Positions 10,917-20,643 of a stretch of DNA of 64,000 bases are shown in pieces. Position 1 is the first letter of the stretch; the number at the start of each line of letters is the position of its first letter. The stretch covers positions 21,478-85,477 of the forward strand of contig JAUZQE010000014.1 in assembly GCA_030733815.1 (NCBI GenBank). The letters are read 5' to 3'. The notes beneath the pieces are model-generated. The model was not told the DNA's origin. It did not search any database and saw only the letters and a program-made list of their open reading frames with translations. Origin of the DNA: Yanghanlia caeni. Its GTDB lineage: Bacteria > Pseudomonadota > Gammaproteobacteria > Burkholderiales > Burkholderiaceae_B. The position numbers and the translations under genes were made by a program.

Positions 10917-11972
10917 TCAGGCGCCTGCCGGCTGGGGCGTACTGATCTCGTGCAAGCCCCAGCGCGGGCGAACGGTGAAGGCGTGACGGGAATCGGCAAG
11001 ATCGACCAGCCCGGCATTGACGCGTTGAGCTGCGGCGAACGCGATCATGGCGCCGTTATCGGTGCAGAATTCCAGGGGCGGAAAGAACACCTCGCCGCGC
11101 ATGCGCGCGATCTCGGTTCGCAGGCGTTCGCGCAGCAGGCGGTTGGCTCCGACCCCTCCGGCCACCACCAGGCGCCGAACACCGGTCTGCTTCACGGCCT
11201 TGAGCGATTTCGATGCCAGAACGTCGACAATGGCCAGCTCGGTGGCGGCGGCCAGATCGGCCAGATGCTGTTGCGAAAGCGCACCATGCATTTTTTCAAG
11301 CGCCCGCACCTTGGTCAGCACGGCGGTTTTGAGCCCGCTGAAGCTGAAGTCGAGATCACCGCTATGCAGCATGGGGCGCGGCAGGTCGTGAATGGCGGCA
11401 TCGCCCTGCTCGGCCATGCGCGACAGCGCCGGGCCGCCGGGGTAGCCCAACCCAAGCAGCTTGGCGGTTTTGTCGAATGCCTCACCCGCCGCGTCGTCGA
11501 GCGTTTCACCCAGCAGCTCGTAGCGGCCCACACCGTCAACCCGCATGATCTGCGTATGCCCGCCGGACACCAGAAGCGCAATGAAGGGAAATTCCGGCCG
11601 GGGCTCGGCCAGCATCGGCGAAAGCAGATGACCTTCGAGGTGATGAACCGGAATGGCCGGCAGCTGGCGCGCCCACGCAAAGGCCTGCGCCACGCTCGCA
11701 CCCACCAGCAGGGCACCGGCCAGGCCCGGCCCCGCCGTGTAGGCCACCGCCTCGATATGGTCGAGGCTGCGTTCGGCCTGCGCCAACACCTTGCGCGTGA
11801 GCGGAATGATGCGCCGGATGTGATCGCGCGAGGCGAGTTCGGGCACGACACCGCCGTAATCGCGGTGCATGTCGATCTGGCTGTGCAGGGCGTGGGCAAG
11901 CAGCCCCTCGCGCGTACACACCAGCGCGACGCCGGTTTCATCGCAGGAGCTTTCGAATCCGATTATGAGCAT
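10917..11972 (-). CDS. tsaD: tRNA N6-threonylcarbamoyladenosine synthase subunit TsaD
   Basis: Transfers threonylcarbamoyl to A37 of ANN-decoding tRNAs together with TsaB and TsaE. The protein has 351 residues, the usual length. It begins [17 protein letters not shown]; the metal-binding His pair is in [11 protein letters not shown] near residue 110, and VSGGHTQI and [14 protein letters not shown] follow. The frame is open further upstream, but ATG 11972 is the start seen in homologues. It is divergent from the purine permease gene by 88 bases. Confidence 0.95.
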   Translation of the reverse strand: MLIIGFESSCDETGVALVCTREGLLAHALHSQIDMHRDYGGVVPELASRDHIRRIIPLTRKVLAQAERSLDHIEAVAYTAGPGLAGALLVGASVAQAFAWARQLPAIPVHHLEGHLLSPMLAEPRPEFPFIALLVSGGHTQIMRVDGVGRYELLGETLDDAAGEAFDKTAKLLGLGYPGGPALSRMAEQGDAAIHDLPRPMLHSGDLDFSFSGLKTAVLTKVRALEKMHGALSQQHLADLAAATELAIVDVLASKSLKAVKQTGVRRLVVAGGVGANRLLRERLRTEIARMRGEVFFPPLEFCTDNGAMIAFAAAQRVNAGLVDLADSRHAFTVRPRWGLHEISTPQPAGA

Positions 11973-12060
11973 TTGAGAATGGATGGGGGCGGGCTCTACA
12001 AAAGCCTTAGAATTCAACTTTCATTGTAACGTTTCCTCCAGAACCGTATTGGAGCCTTTC

Positions 12061-13353
12061 ATGCTTGAGCGACTTTTCAGGTTGCGTGAACATGGCACGG
12101 ATGCCAGAACCGAATTGCTGGCCGGTGTCACCACCTTCCTGACCATGGCTTACATCATCTTCGTGAACCCGGAGATCCTCTCGGGCACGGGGATGGACCG
12201 CGACGCCGTGTTCGTCGCCACGTGTCTGGCCGCGGTGACAGGCACGCTTATCATGGCCTTCGTCGCGAACTGGCCCATCGGCATGGCACCGGGCATGGGG
12301 CTGAACGCATTCTTTGCCTTCACCATAGTCGGCACGCTCGGCTACAGCTGGCAGCAGGCACTGGGTGCCGTATTCATATCGGGCGTGATCTTCCTGATCA
12401 TCACGATCACCGGCATCCGCAGCTGGCTGATCGCCGGGATCCCCCGCTCGCTGCGCGCCGCCATTGCCGCCGGCATCGGGCTGTTTCTGGCCATCATCGC
12501 CCTCAGTTCCTCGGGCATCGTGGTGGCCCACCCCGCCACCAAGATTGCGCTGGGCAACCTTACCGAGCCGGGCGCGCTGTACGCCATTCTGGGGTTCTTC
12601 ATCATCGCCGCGCTCGACGCGCTGCGGGTGCGGGGAGCCATCCTCATCGGCATTCTGGTTGTCACCGTGCTGTCGATGGTGCTGGGGCACAACAGTTTCA
12701 GTGGCATCGTCGCCGCGCCCCCCAGCCTTGCCCCCACCTTCCTTCAGCTCGACATCATGGGCGCCCTGCAGGCCGGTTTCGTTCATGTGATTCTGGTGCT
12801 GGTACTGGTCGAAGTCTTCGATGCCACCGGCACGATGATCGGCGTGGCCAAGCGGGCCAATCTCATCACCGAAGACAATCCCGGGCGCCTCAACCGCGCC
12901 CTCTTTTCCGACAGCACGGCCATCGTCGCAGGTTCGCTGCTGGGCACCAGCAGCACAACGGCATATGTGGAAAGCGCCGCCGGCGTGCAGGCCGGCGGCC
13001 GTACCGGGCTCACCGCGCTCACCGTCGCCGTCCTGTTCCTGCTGGCGCTGTTCTTTTCGCCACTGGCCGGTTCGGTTCCGGCTTACGCCACCGCTCCGGC
13101 ACTGCTGTATGTGGCGGGCCTCATGCTGCGCGAGATCACGGAGATCGACTGGGACGATGTCACGGAAGCCACGCCCGCCGCGCTTGCCACACTGGCCATG
13201 CCGTTCACCTACTCGATTGCGAACGGGCTGGCGTTCGGGTTCATCAGCTATGTGGTTCTCAAGTTCAGCACCGGTCGCGCACGCGACGTGCATCCCGCCT
13301 GCTTCGTGGTGGCGGTGCTGTTCGTCGTGAAATTCGCGTTCTTCGCCGAATAG
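12061..13353 (+). CDS. AzgA-type purine (guanine/hypoxanthine/adenine) permease
   Basis: A proton-driven nucleobase importer of the NCS2/AzgA family in the inner membrane. It has 430 residues and about 12-14 hydrophobic segments. Characteristic pieces are ELLAGVTTFLTMAYIIFVNP near the N terminus, GMAPGMGLNAFFAF, EVFDATGTMIGVAKRANL and SSTTAYVESAAGVQAGGRTG. ATG 12061 is preceded by TTGGAG. I do not infer the exact substrate. I saw no recognisable purine riboswitch in the 88-base leader region. Confidence 0.88.
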   Translation: MLERLFRLREHGTDARTELLAGVTTFLTMAYIIFVNPEILSGTGMDRDAVFVATCLAAVTGTLIMAFVANWPIGMAPGMGLNAFFAFTIVGTLGYSWQQALGAVFISGVIFLIITITGIRSWLIAGIPRSLRAAIAAGIGLFLAIIALSSSGIVVAHPATKIALGNLTEPGALYAILGFFIIAALDALRVRGAILIGILVVTVLSMVLGHNSFSGIVAAPPSLAPTFLQLDIMGALQAGFVHVILVLVLVEVFDATGTMIGVAKRANLITEDNPGRLNRALFSDSTAIVAGSLLGTSSTTAYVESAAGVQAGGRTGLTALTVAVLFLLALFFSPLAGSVPAYATAPALLYVAGLMLREITEIDWDDVTEATPAALATLAMPFTYSIANGLAFGFISYVVLKFSTGRARDVHPACFVVAVLFVVKFAFFAE

Positions 13354-13434
13354 CGGCGGCCGTCCAAACCGACATGACGTCAGCCGCCCAATCCTCTGCC
13401 CGATCCGCTGCCGCGATCCATTTCACGCCTGGCG

Positions 13435-16080
13435 GTGTTGCTGCCCCTGGCGTTTCTGGTCGTGGGACTGCTGGTCACCGTGCTGGCCACGCACCAGACC
13501 ATACGCTTCATCGAACGCGATCAGCAGGCTGGTGTCGCCGCAGACATCACACAATTGCGCAATGATCTGAGGCTGCACGTGCACCGGCACATCGACGTGC
13601 TGCGCACCTACCAGGCCGCTTTCGCGGCGAATCCCGATTCCTCGCAGACCGCACTCGAGCGTATCGCCCAGGTTCTGGAACTCGACGAGCGCCTGCCCGG
13701 TATTCACGTTGTCGGCAACATCGTCGCCCTGCCAAGCCCGGAGCCGCTTTACTCGGTGCGCTATGTATACCCCGAGGCCCTGGCCAAACGGCCTTCCGCC
13801 CCAGCGGTGGGCGACGCCCTGCGCCAGGAAGCGGTGAGGCGCGCCCGTGACACCGGAGGACTGGCGGCCACCCCGCCCGTACCTTCGACACTCGACCCGC
13901 AGGGCAGCCCGGTGATCATGGTGTATTTGCCCCTGTACACGGGCGGCACGGTGCCGGCAACGCTCGAAGAACGCCAACGCCTGTACGCCGGTGCAGCGTT
14001 TCTTTCACTCAAACCCGACCGGCTGCTGGAGTCGCTCTTCGACCACACGTTGACACCGGCCGGCGCGGTGCGCCTGCAATTCGAAGGCTATGGCGACGCA
14101 ACGCCGGCCAGCGCTCCACCGCAAGTTTTGTACGCTCGCAGCCCCGCAGCTCAAACCGTTGCGCCGGCACGAACGGCCAAGCAATACCTTTCCGTCGCCG
14201 GCACAGCGTGGTCGATCGAGCTGACGGTACCCCAGACGCGCGAAGGAGCACAGTTGTGGCTGCCGTGGGCCGTGGCGGCAGTGGGTGCCCTGCTTTCGAT
14301 TCTCTCGGCCGGCGCGCTGTACGCCCTGCAGCGCTCGCGCCGCCTGAGTCAGCAGTTGGCCCGGCACGATCGCCGTCGGCGCCGCGAGATGCAGACTGCG
14401 CTGCACCTGCGGCACCGCGCGATCGAAGCCAGTGCCAACGCGATCGTGATCGCCAGCGCCACCCGGCCGGGCTACCCCGTGGAGTACGTGAACCCCGCGT
14501 TCGAGCGCATGACCGGCTACTCTGCGAATGAGGTGCTGGGTCAGAGCCTGCGTACCATGCACGGAACCGATACGCAGCAGAAAGGCCTGGAAGAACTGCG
14601 CCTGCTGCTGCGCGACCAGCGCGAAGGCGAAACGACACTGCGCAATTACCGGAAAGACGGCCAGCTGTACTGGACCCGGGTACATATTGCCCCGGTTCTC
14701 GACGATCACGGTACGGTCACGCACTTCGTTGCCGCCAAGTATGACATCACCGAGACCCTGCGCTATCAGGAAACGCTCGAATTTCAGGCGTGGCACGACG
14801 CCCTCACGCATCTGCCCAACCGCCACCTGTTACGCCGTACGCTGCAAGAGAAGATACAGTCCGCCGGGCCCGACTCCACGCCATTCTGGGTCGCGTTTCT
14901 GGATCTCGACAACTTCAAGCTGGTGAACGACACGCTGGGTCATACGCAAGGCGACCTGGTGCTGCTCGAAATTTCCAGGCGACTGCAGGAAGCGCTGCAC
15001 GAGCACGATATCGTCGCACGTCGCGGCGGCGACGAGTTCGTCTTCATTCTTTTCGACCACGCACCGCCGCGCAACGCACTGGCCACGCTGAACCGCATCA
15101 TGTCGGCCGTGTCGCGGCCGCTCAAACTCGACACGCAGCGCTTCTTTCCTTCGTGCAGCATCGGGGTCGCCATCCACCCGCAAGACGGCAACGACCCCGA
15201 TCTGCTGATCCAGCGCGCCGACATGGCCATGTACCACGCCAAACAGCTGGGTCGCAACAACTTCCAGTTCTACAGCGACGCCCTGCAACACCAGGCCACG
15301 CGACGGGTGGAACTGGAACGCGACCTGCGCGCTGCGCTCACCAACGAAGAGTTCGAACTGCACTTTCAGCCACAGGTGCGTCTGCACGACGACGCCGTGA
15401 TCGGGGTGGAGGCGCTGGTACGCTGGCGTCATCCCGAACGCGGCCTGCTGTCACCCGCCCGCTTCATTCCCCTGGCCGAAGAAACCGGCCTGATCGTGCC
15501 GCTGGGCGAGTGGATACTGCGTGCGGCCTGCCGCCAGGCGCGCACCTGGCGCGACGCCGGCCTGCCGCCGCTGCGGGTCGCCGTGAACATTTCGGCACGC
15601 CAGTTCAACGACGATCAGCTGCCGGCGTTGATCGAGAACCTGTTGCGGGAACACGAGTTGCCGGCCGATCTGCTCGAGCTTGAACTTACCGAAACAATGC
15701 TCATGACCGACGTGAAAACCGCCAGCATCACGTTGAACCGGCTCAAGGCTCTGGGCATTGCGTTGGCGCTCGACGATTTCGGAACCGGCTATTCCAGCCT
15801 CGCCCAGCTCAAGCGCTTCCCGCTCGACATGATCAAGATCGACCGATCGTTCGTCGCGAACATCACGATCGACCAGAACGACGACACCATCGTGCAGGCC
15901 ATCATCAAAATGGCGCACAATCTTGGCATGACGGCGCTGGCCGAAGGCGTGGAAACCACCGAACAGGAAGACGCGCTGCGCACTCACGGCTGCGACATGG
16001 TTCAGGGCTACCTCATCAGCAAACCGCTGCCCGCCACCGAACTTGAGGCGTGGCTGTCCGCCCGGCACGTTGTCACCTGA
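13435..16080 (+). CDS. CHASE-PAS-GGDEF-EAL cyclic-di-GMP enzyme
   Basis: A membrane-bound sensor that may make and degrade cyclic di-GMP; 881 residues. It has a membrane segment at residues 2-20, a periplasmic CHASE domain at about 50-215, a second membrane segment at 273-297, PAS with PAC at about 326-442, GGDEF at 446-610 and EAL at 630-875. The GGDEF motif is intact (RRGGDEF near 528), while the product-inhibition site reads HEHD instead of RxxD. EAL (GVEALVRW near 656), LELTETMLM and DDFGTGYSSL are intact, so both activities are possible. The start is uncertain: GTG 13435 is the first usual start in frame, but the frame stays open back to 13378 (ending RSISRLA), and an ATG at 13374 lies in another frame. 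Confidence 0.88.
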   Translation: MLLPLAFLVVGLLVTVLATHQTIRFIERDQQAGVAADITQLRNDLRLHVHRHIDVLRTYQAAFAANPDSSQTALERIAQVLELDERLPGIHVVGNIVALPSPEPLYSVRYVYPEALAKRPSAPAVGDALRQEAVRRARDTGGLAATPPVPSTLDPQGSPVIMVYLPLYTGGTVPATLEERQRLYAGAAFLSLKPDRLLESLFDHTLTPAGAVRLQFEGYGDATPASAPPQVLYARSPAAQTVAPARTAKQYLSVAGTAWSIELTVPQTREGAQLWLPWAVAAVGALLSILSAGALYALQRSRRLSQQLARHDRRRRREMQTALHLRHRAIEASANAIVIASATRPGYPVEYVNPAFERMTGYSANEVLGQSLRTMHGTDTQQKGLEELRLLLRDQREGETTLRNYRKDGQLYWTRVHIAPVLDDHGTVTHFVAAKYDITETLRYQETLEFQAWHDALTHLPNRHLLRRTLQEKIQSAGPDSTPFWVAFLDLDNFKLVNDTLGHTQGDLVLLEISRRLQEALHEHDIVARRGGDEFVFILFDHAPPRNALATLNRIMSAVSRPLKLDTQRFFPSCSIGVAIHPQDGNDPDLLIQRADMAMYHAKQLGRNNFQFYSDALQHQATRRVELERDLRAALTNEEFELHFQPQVRLHDDAVIGVEALVRWRHPERGLLSPARFIPLAEETGLIVPLGEWILRAACRQARTWRDAGLPPLRVAVNISARQFNDDQLPALIENLLREHELPADLLELELTETMLMTDVKTASITLNRLKALGIALALDDFGTGYSSLAQLKRFPLDMIKIDRSFVANITIDQNDDTIVQAIIKMAHNLGMTALAEGVETTEQEDALRTHGCDMVQGYLISKPLPATELEAWLSARHVVT

Positions 16081-16149
16081 TGTAACGCTCGGCAGCGTCG
16101 CGACATGTCAGCCGTGGGGAAACCGTTTACACTGGGGTCTTGAACAACC

Positions 16150-16174
16150 GGGCAGCCCTACGCTGCCCTTTTTT
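16150..16174 (+). terminator. Intrinsic terminator after the GGDEF-EAL gene
   Basis: GGGCAG / CTGCCC stem with a 7-base loop followed by six T. It ends just before the AAGG ribosome-binding site of the thioredoxin gene, so it is also placed to limit read-through into that gene. Confidence 0.75.
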
Positions 16175-16187
16175 ATAAGGACACCCC

Positions 16188-16568
16188 ATGTCGACCATCG
16201 ACCTGAACAAGGAAACCTTTCAGCAGGCCATCGACAGCGATACGCCGCTGATCGTCGATTTCTGGGCGCCATGGTGCGGCCCATGCAAGACATTCGCCCC
16301 TGTCTTCGAGGCGGAAGCAGCCGAACACCCCGACGTCACGTTCGCCAAGCTCAATACGGAAGACCAGCCCGAAATCGCGGAAGCACTGGGCATCCGCTCG
16401 ATTCCGACGCTCATGGTGTTTCGCGAGAAAGTGCTGCTGTTCCGTCAGGCGGGCGCATTAAGCCAGCCGCAACTGGCCGAGCTGGTCAAACAGCTCAAGG
16501 CTCTCGATATGCAGAAGATTCATGCGGAGATGGCGGCAGCACAGAACAATCAGCCCGACCCCGAGTAA
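16188..16568 (+). CDS. Thioredoxin family protein
   Basis: A small cytoplasmic disulfide reductase of 126 residues. The active site is WAPWCGPCKTFAP (Cys-Gly-Pro-Cys, residues about 29-41) and the cis-proline is in IRSIPTLMVF. The C terminus is about 15 residues longer than E. coli thioredoxin and is polar (AAAQNNQPDPE). AAGG lies 7 bases before the ATG, immediately after a terminator hairpin. The last 74 bases overlap the end of yigZ on the other strand. It is probably not the main trxA, because it has no typical partner genes; this is inference. Confidence 0.9.
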   Translation: MSTIDLNKETFQQAIDSDTPLIVDFWAPWCGPCKTFAPVFEAEAAEHPDVTFAKLNTEDQPEIAEALGIRSIPTLMVFREKVLLFRQAGALSQPQLAELVKQLKALDMQKIHAEMAAAQNNQPDPE

Positions 16569-17118
16569 GGTCCACCAGGGCGGCCGCGACCTGCGCGGCA
16601 CGCGCTTGCGGCACGGCGAGCTTCCACACCGCGCCCGCGGCGTCGAAGCTTTCGTGCACCACCCGCGCTTCCAGCGCCGGAAAGCGCGACTGCACCAGCG
16701 CAACGTCGGCATAGGGGCAGCGGCACTGTACGAATGCCTCTTCGACGATCTCGACGCGTTGGGCCAGTCGCAGACATTGCGCGGCCACCCCGCCATAGGC
16801 GCGCATCAGCCCGCCCGAGCCCAGCTTGATGCCGCCGAACCAGCGGATCACCAGCACGGCCACGCGATCGCACTTCTGCCCGTCGATCGCCTGCAGAATT
16901 GGGCGGCCCGCCGTGCCACCCGGCTCACCGTCGTCGTTGAACCGGTATTCCTGCCCGATGCGATACGCCCAGCAATTATGCGTGGCGTCGGGCACGTGAT
17001 GCGCCGCGAAGAACTCCATAGCCTCGGCGGCTGAACCGACCGGCGCGGCCAGCGCCAGGAACCGGCTCTTCTTGACGATTTCCTCGTACCGCGCAGGAGC
17101 ACTGAGGGTATAAAGCAT
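16495..17118 (-). CDS. yigZ: YigZ/IMPACT family protein
   Basis: A 207-residue member of the UPF0029/YigZ family, related to eukaryotic IMPACT; its bacterial role is not well defined. The signature DDGEPGGTAGRPIL is near residue 63, with IRWFGGIKLGSGGLMRAYG following; KKSRFLA is near the N terminus. It is 17 bases downstream of the ABC-F gene and probably co-transcribed with it. The C-terminal codons overlap the thioredoxin gene by 74 bases tail to tail. Confidence 0.88.
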   Translation of the reverse strand: MLYTLSAPARYEEIVKKSRFLALAAPVGSAAEAMEFFAAHHVPDATHNCWAYRIGQEYRFNDDGEPGGTAGRPILQAIDGQKCDRVAVLVIRWFGGIKLGSGGLMRAYGGVAAQCLRLAQRVEIVEEAFVQCRCPYADVALVQSRFPALEARVVHESFDAAGAVWKLAVPQARAAQVAAALVDLTRGRADCSVLPPSPHESSAYREP

Positions 17119-17135
17119 TGCCTGCGTGGACGCGG

Positions 17136-18740
17136 CTAGGCGGCGATACCGCGCGAGCCAAGGTAGTCTTCGTAACCACCCAGGTAGTCGATGATTTCGC
17201 CACTGGGCAGAATCTCGATGATGCGTGTGGCCAGCCCCGACACGAATTCGCGATCGTGCGACACGAAAAACAGGGTGCCCTTGTAAAGGTCGAGCGCATA
17301 TTGCAGCGACTCGATCGACTCCATGTCGAGGTGATTGGTGGGTTCGTCGAGCAGCATCACGTTGTGCCGGCCCAGCATCAGCCGGCCAAAGCTCATGCGG
17401 TTCTTTTCGCCCCCCGAAAGCACCGATACGGCCTTGTTGATCTCGTCGCCCGAAAACAGCAGCCGGCCCAGCACCGAGCGGATCGACTGATCGTCGTCTC
17501 CCGGCTGGGCGTACTCGGCCAGCCAGTCGAACAGGTTGGCCTGCGATTCGAACTGATCAGAGACGTCTTGAGCCATGTAGCCCAGATCGGCGCTTTCCGA
17601 CCATTTGACCGAGCCGGTGTCGGGCGCGAGATCGCCCGCCAGCATGCGCAGCAGCGTGGTCTTGCCCACACCGTTGGCCCCGATGATGGCGACCTTCTGG
17701 CCCGCCTCGAGCGTGAGCGAAAAATCGTTGATGACGACCCGGCCGTCGTAGGCCTTGCTGATTTTTTCGGCTGTCACGGCCAGACGGTGCAGCACCTTGT
17801 TCTGCTCGAAGCGGATGTACGGGTGCACGCGCGATGATGGCTTGACCTCGATGGTAGAGGCCTTGATGCGATCGATCTGCTTGAGCCGCGATGTCGCCTG
17901 ACGCGACTTCGACTTGTTGGCCGCAAAGCGACGCACGAAATCCTGCAGCTCGGCAACACGTTCCTTGGCCTTGGCATTGGCTGCCGTAACGCGCTCGCGC
18001 GCCTGTGCCGCCGCCAGCATGTAGTCGTCGTAATTGCCCGGATAGATGCGCAGCTCACGGTAATCGAGATCGGCCATGTGCGTGCACACCTGATTCAGGA
18101 AGTGCCGGTCGTGGCTGATGATGATCATCGTGCTCTGGTAGCTGTTCAGTACACCTTCCAGCCAGCGGATCGTGTTGATATCCAGGTTGTTGGTCGGCTC
18201 GTCGAGCAGCAACACGTCGGGGTTCGAAAAGAGCGCCTGCGCCAGCAGCACCCGCAGCTTCCAGCCTGGCGCGATCTCGCGCATGGGGACAGTGTGCTGT
18301 TCAACCGGAAACTCAAGGCCCAGCAGCAACTCGCCCGCCCGCGCCTCGGCGGTATAGCCGTCGTATTCGGCGAAACGGGCTTCGAGCTCGGCCGCGCGCA
18401 TGTAGTCATCTTCGGTCGCCTCGAGGTTGGCGTAAATGGCGTCACGCTCGGTCATGGCCGCCCACATTTCCTCGTGGCCCATCATCACCACGTCGAGTAC
18501 GCGCACATCTTCGTACGCGAACTGATCCTGGCGCAGCTTGCCCAGGCGAATGCCGGGATCCAGCGCAACGTTGCCGGCGGACGGTTCCAGGTCGCCCCCG
18601 ATGATCTTCATGAACGTCGACTTGCCCGAACCGTTCGCACCGATCAGGCCGTAACGGTTGCCTTCGCCGAATTTGACACTGACATTTTCGAACAACGGCT
18701 TGGCGCCGAACTGTATGGTGAGGTTGGAAGTCGTGATCAC
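17136..18740 (-). CDS. ABC-F family ATPase, YbiT type
   Basis: A cytoplasmic ribosome-associated ATPase with two nucleotide-binding domains and no membrane segments; 534 residues (E. coli YbiT 530). Walker A sites are GANGSGKST near residue 34 and GANGVGKTT near 353, and the linker between the domains is basic. The first signature reads [14 protein letters not shown] instead of LSGG, as in YbiT, while the second is [12 protein letters not shown]. Walker B sites are [11 protein letters not shown] and [15 protein letters not shown] proteins act on stalled ribosomes; the specific condition is not visible here. Confidence 0.92.
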   Translation of the reverse strand: MITTSNLTIQFGAKPLFENVSVKFGEGNRYGLIGANGSGKSTFMKIIGGDLEPSAGNVALDPGIRLGKLRQDQFAYEDVRVLDVVMMGHEEMWAAMTERDAIYANLEATEDDYMRAAELEARFAEYDGYTAEARAGELLLGLEFPVEQHTVPMREIAPGWKLRVLLAQALFSNPDVLLLDEPTNNLDINTIRWLEGVLNSYQSTMIIISHDRHFLNQVCTHMADLDYRELRIYPGNYDDYMLAAAQARERVTAANAKAKERVAELQDFVRRFAANKSKSRQATSRLKQIDRIKASTIEVKPSSRVHPYIRFEQNKVLHRLAVTAEKISKAYDGRVVINDFSLTLEAGQKVAIIGANGVGKTTLLRMLAGDLAPDTGSVKWSESADLGYMAQDVSDQFESQANLFDWLAEYAQPGDDDQSIRSVLGRLLFSGDEINKAVSVLSGGEKNRMSFGRLMLGRHNVMLLDEPTNHLDMESIESLQYALDLYKGTLFFVSHDREFVSGLATRIIEILPSGEIIDYLGGYEDYLGSRGIAA

Positions 18741-18795
18741 TTAGAGGGGGCTCGCGATGGTATGAGGTAAAACCCTATATTGTAGCCCTGCAGAG

Positions 18796-19896
18796 TCAGT
18801 GATGCTCGCGCAGTAACAAATACGCCTGGCCGCCTTCGGTGGCGATGCCCACCTTGCGGCCAACCGGCAGCGTGGCCTTGAGCTTCACGTGCCCGTAGGG
18901 CAGACCCGTAACGACCGGCACACGACACGCGCTGCGCAACCATGCAATGACCGCGCCCAGATCGTAACCGTTGTCGTGTGGCACCAGCCGATACTCGGTG
19001 AAGCGGCCCAGTACGATGGCCTTCTGGCGCGCCAGGACCCCCGCGTGCAGCAGCTGCGTGAGCATGCGCTCAATACGGTACGGATGTTCGCCGACATCTT
19101 CCAGAAACAGTATTCCGCCGTCGATATTGGGCATGTACGGCGTACCCAGCAGCGACGCCACCATGGCGAGGTTGCCGCCCCACAGCACGCCGCGCGCGTC
19201 CACGGCGTCGGAATCCGGCGACTCGAAACACAGCACCTCGAGTTCGTCGCGCAACGCCTCGGTAAAGAGATCGGCGGTGAGGTCATCGAGCGACTTCTGG
19301 CCGAAATCGGCCACGGCGGTGGGGCCCGCAAGGCTTTCGGCTCCCGTTCTGGCAAGCAGCGCGAGATTGAATACGGTGAAGTCGCTGTGCCCCACGAACA
19401 CTTTGCCGCTGTCGGCCACCGCCTGCCAGTCAATCAGATGCAGCAGCCGGCTCAGCCCATAGCCGCCGCGTGTGGCCATCACCACGGGATGGCGCTGACG
19501 CAATGCTCGCTGCACGGCCGCAGCCCGCTGCCGGTCGGTTCCGGCAAACCGTTCATGCTTTGCAAGCGCGGTGCGGTCTAGCGCAGTGCGAAAGCCGAGC
19601 GCCTTGAGCCGCTCACGCGCAAGCTCGACCGCTGCAGGGTCGAGCACCGCACTGGAAGGCGAAAAGAGGTAAATGCCCTTGGGGTCGCGATGCACATGAT
19701 CGTGGTCATGGTCATGCGCGTGGTCATGCTCTGGACTGTGGTCGTGATCGTGTGCGTGGTCATGCTCTGGATCGTGCGCGTGATCGTGTGCGTCATGCGC
19801 CGTGTGGTGGGCACAGGCGTCGATATGGTGCGCGTATTCGTGATTGTTGGCGGTTCGGCCAGCGTGGCCTGCAGACGCTGTGTCGTGTGGGTTCAT
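18796..19896 (-). CDS. ldcA: LD-carboxypeptidase (S66 family) with histidine-rich N terminus
   Basis: Removes the terminal D-alanine from tetrapeptide stems in cytoplasmic murein recycling. From ATG 19896 the protein has 366 residues; typical LdcA is about 300. Residues 19-69 contain 21 histidines alternating with aspartate (for example EHDHAHDHDH), an unusual metal-binding-like tail. The enzyme part starts at KGIYLFSPSS. The nucleophile serine is in VGHSDFTVF, the conserved Glu in LWGGNLAMVASLLG and LFLEDVGEHPYRIERM, and the catalytic His in GLPYGHVK. No clear ribosome-binding site precedes ATG 19896, and GTG at codon 68 would give a protein without the tail. It follows tadA by 35 bases. Confidence 0.85.
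   Translation of the reverse strand: MNPHDTASAGHAGRTANNHEYAHHIDACAHHTAHDAHDHAHDPEHDHAHDHDHSPEHDHAHDHDHDHVHRDPKGIYLFSPSSAVLDPAAVELARERLKALGFRTALDRTALAKHERFAGTDRQRAAAVQRALRQRHPVVMATRGGYGLSRLLHLIDWQAVADSGKVFVGHSDFTVFNLALLARTGAESLAGPTAVADFGQKSLDDLTADLFTEALRDELEVLCFESPDSDAVDARGVLWGGNLAMVASLLGTPYMPNIDGGILFLEDVGEHPYRIERMLTQLLHAGVLARQKAIVLGRFTEYRLVPHDNGYDLGAVIAWLRSACRVPVVTGLPYGHVKLKATLPVGRKVGIATEGGQAYLLLREHH
19690..19842 (-). repeat. Imperfect tandem repeat coding the His/Asp tail of LdcA
   Basis: A block of imperfect repeats rich in CAT/CAC and GAC/GAT codons, containing two copies of the peptide PEHDHAHDHDH. It encodes residues 19-69 of the LD-carboxypeptidase. Simple repeats like this expand and contract easily, so length may vary between strains. 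Confidence 0.8.
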
Positions 19897-19931
19897 TTTG
19901 GCAAGGCAAAGGGATATTTGAAAAGGCCGTG

Positions 19932-20492
<561 letters not shown>

Positions 20493-20643
20493 CTACACTC
20501 TGCTTCGGTGGAGATGGAAAACCGGCCGTCGGCACGGAAAACCACAGTTTAGCGCCTGCGCGCGCCCGCACCGTCTCCCTTTCCCGATAGCTGATGTAAC
20601 ATTCAGACACCGATAACAAAGTCTGCTACACAGGAGGGTTTAC

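Noticed and set aside
12007..13293. A 428-codon minus-strand frame opposite the purine permease
   Set aside because: Antisense shadow; low-complexity Gly/Asp/His-rich translation.
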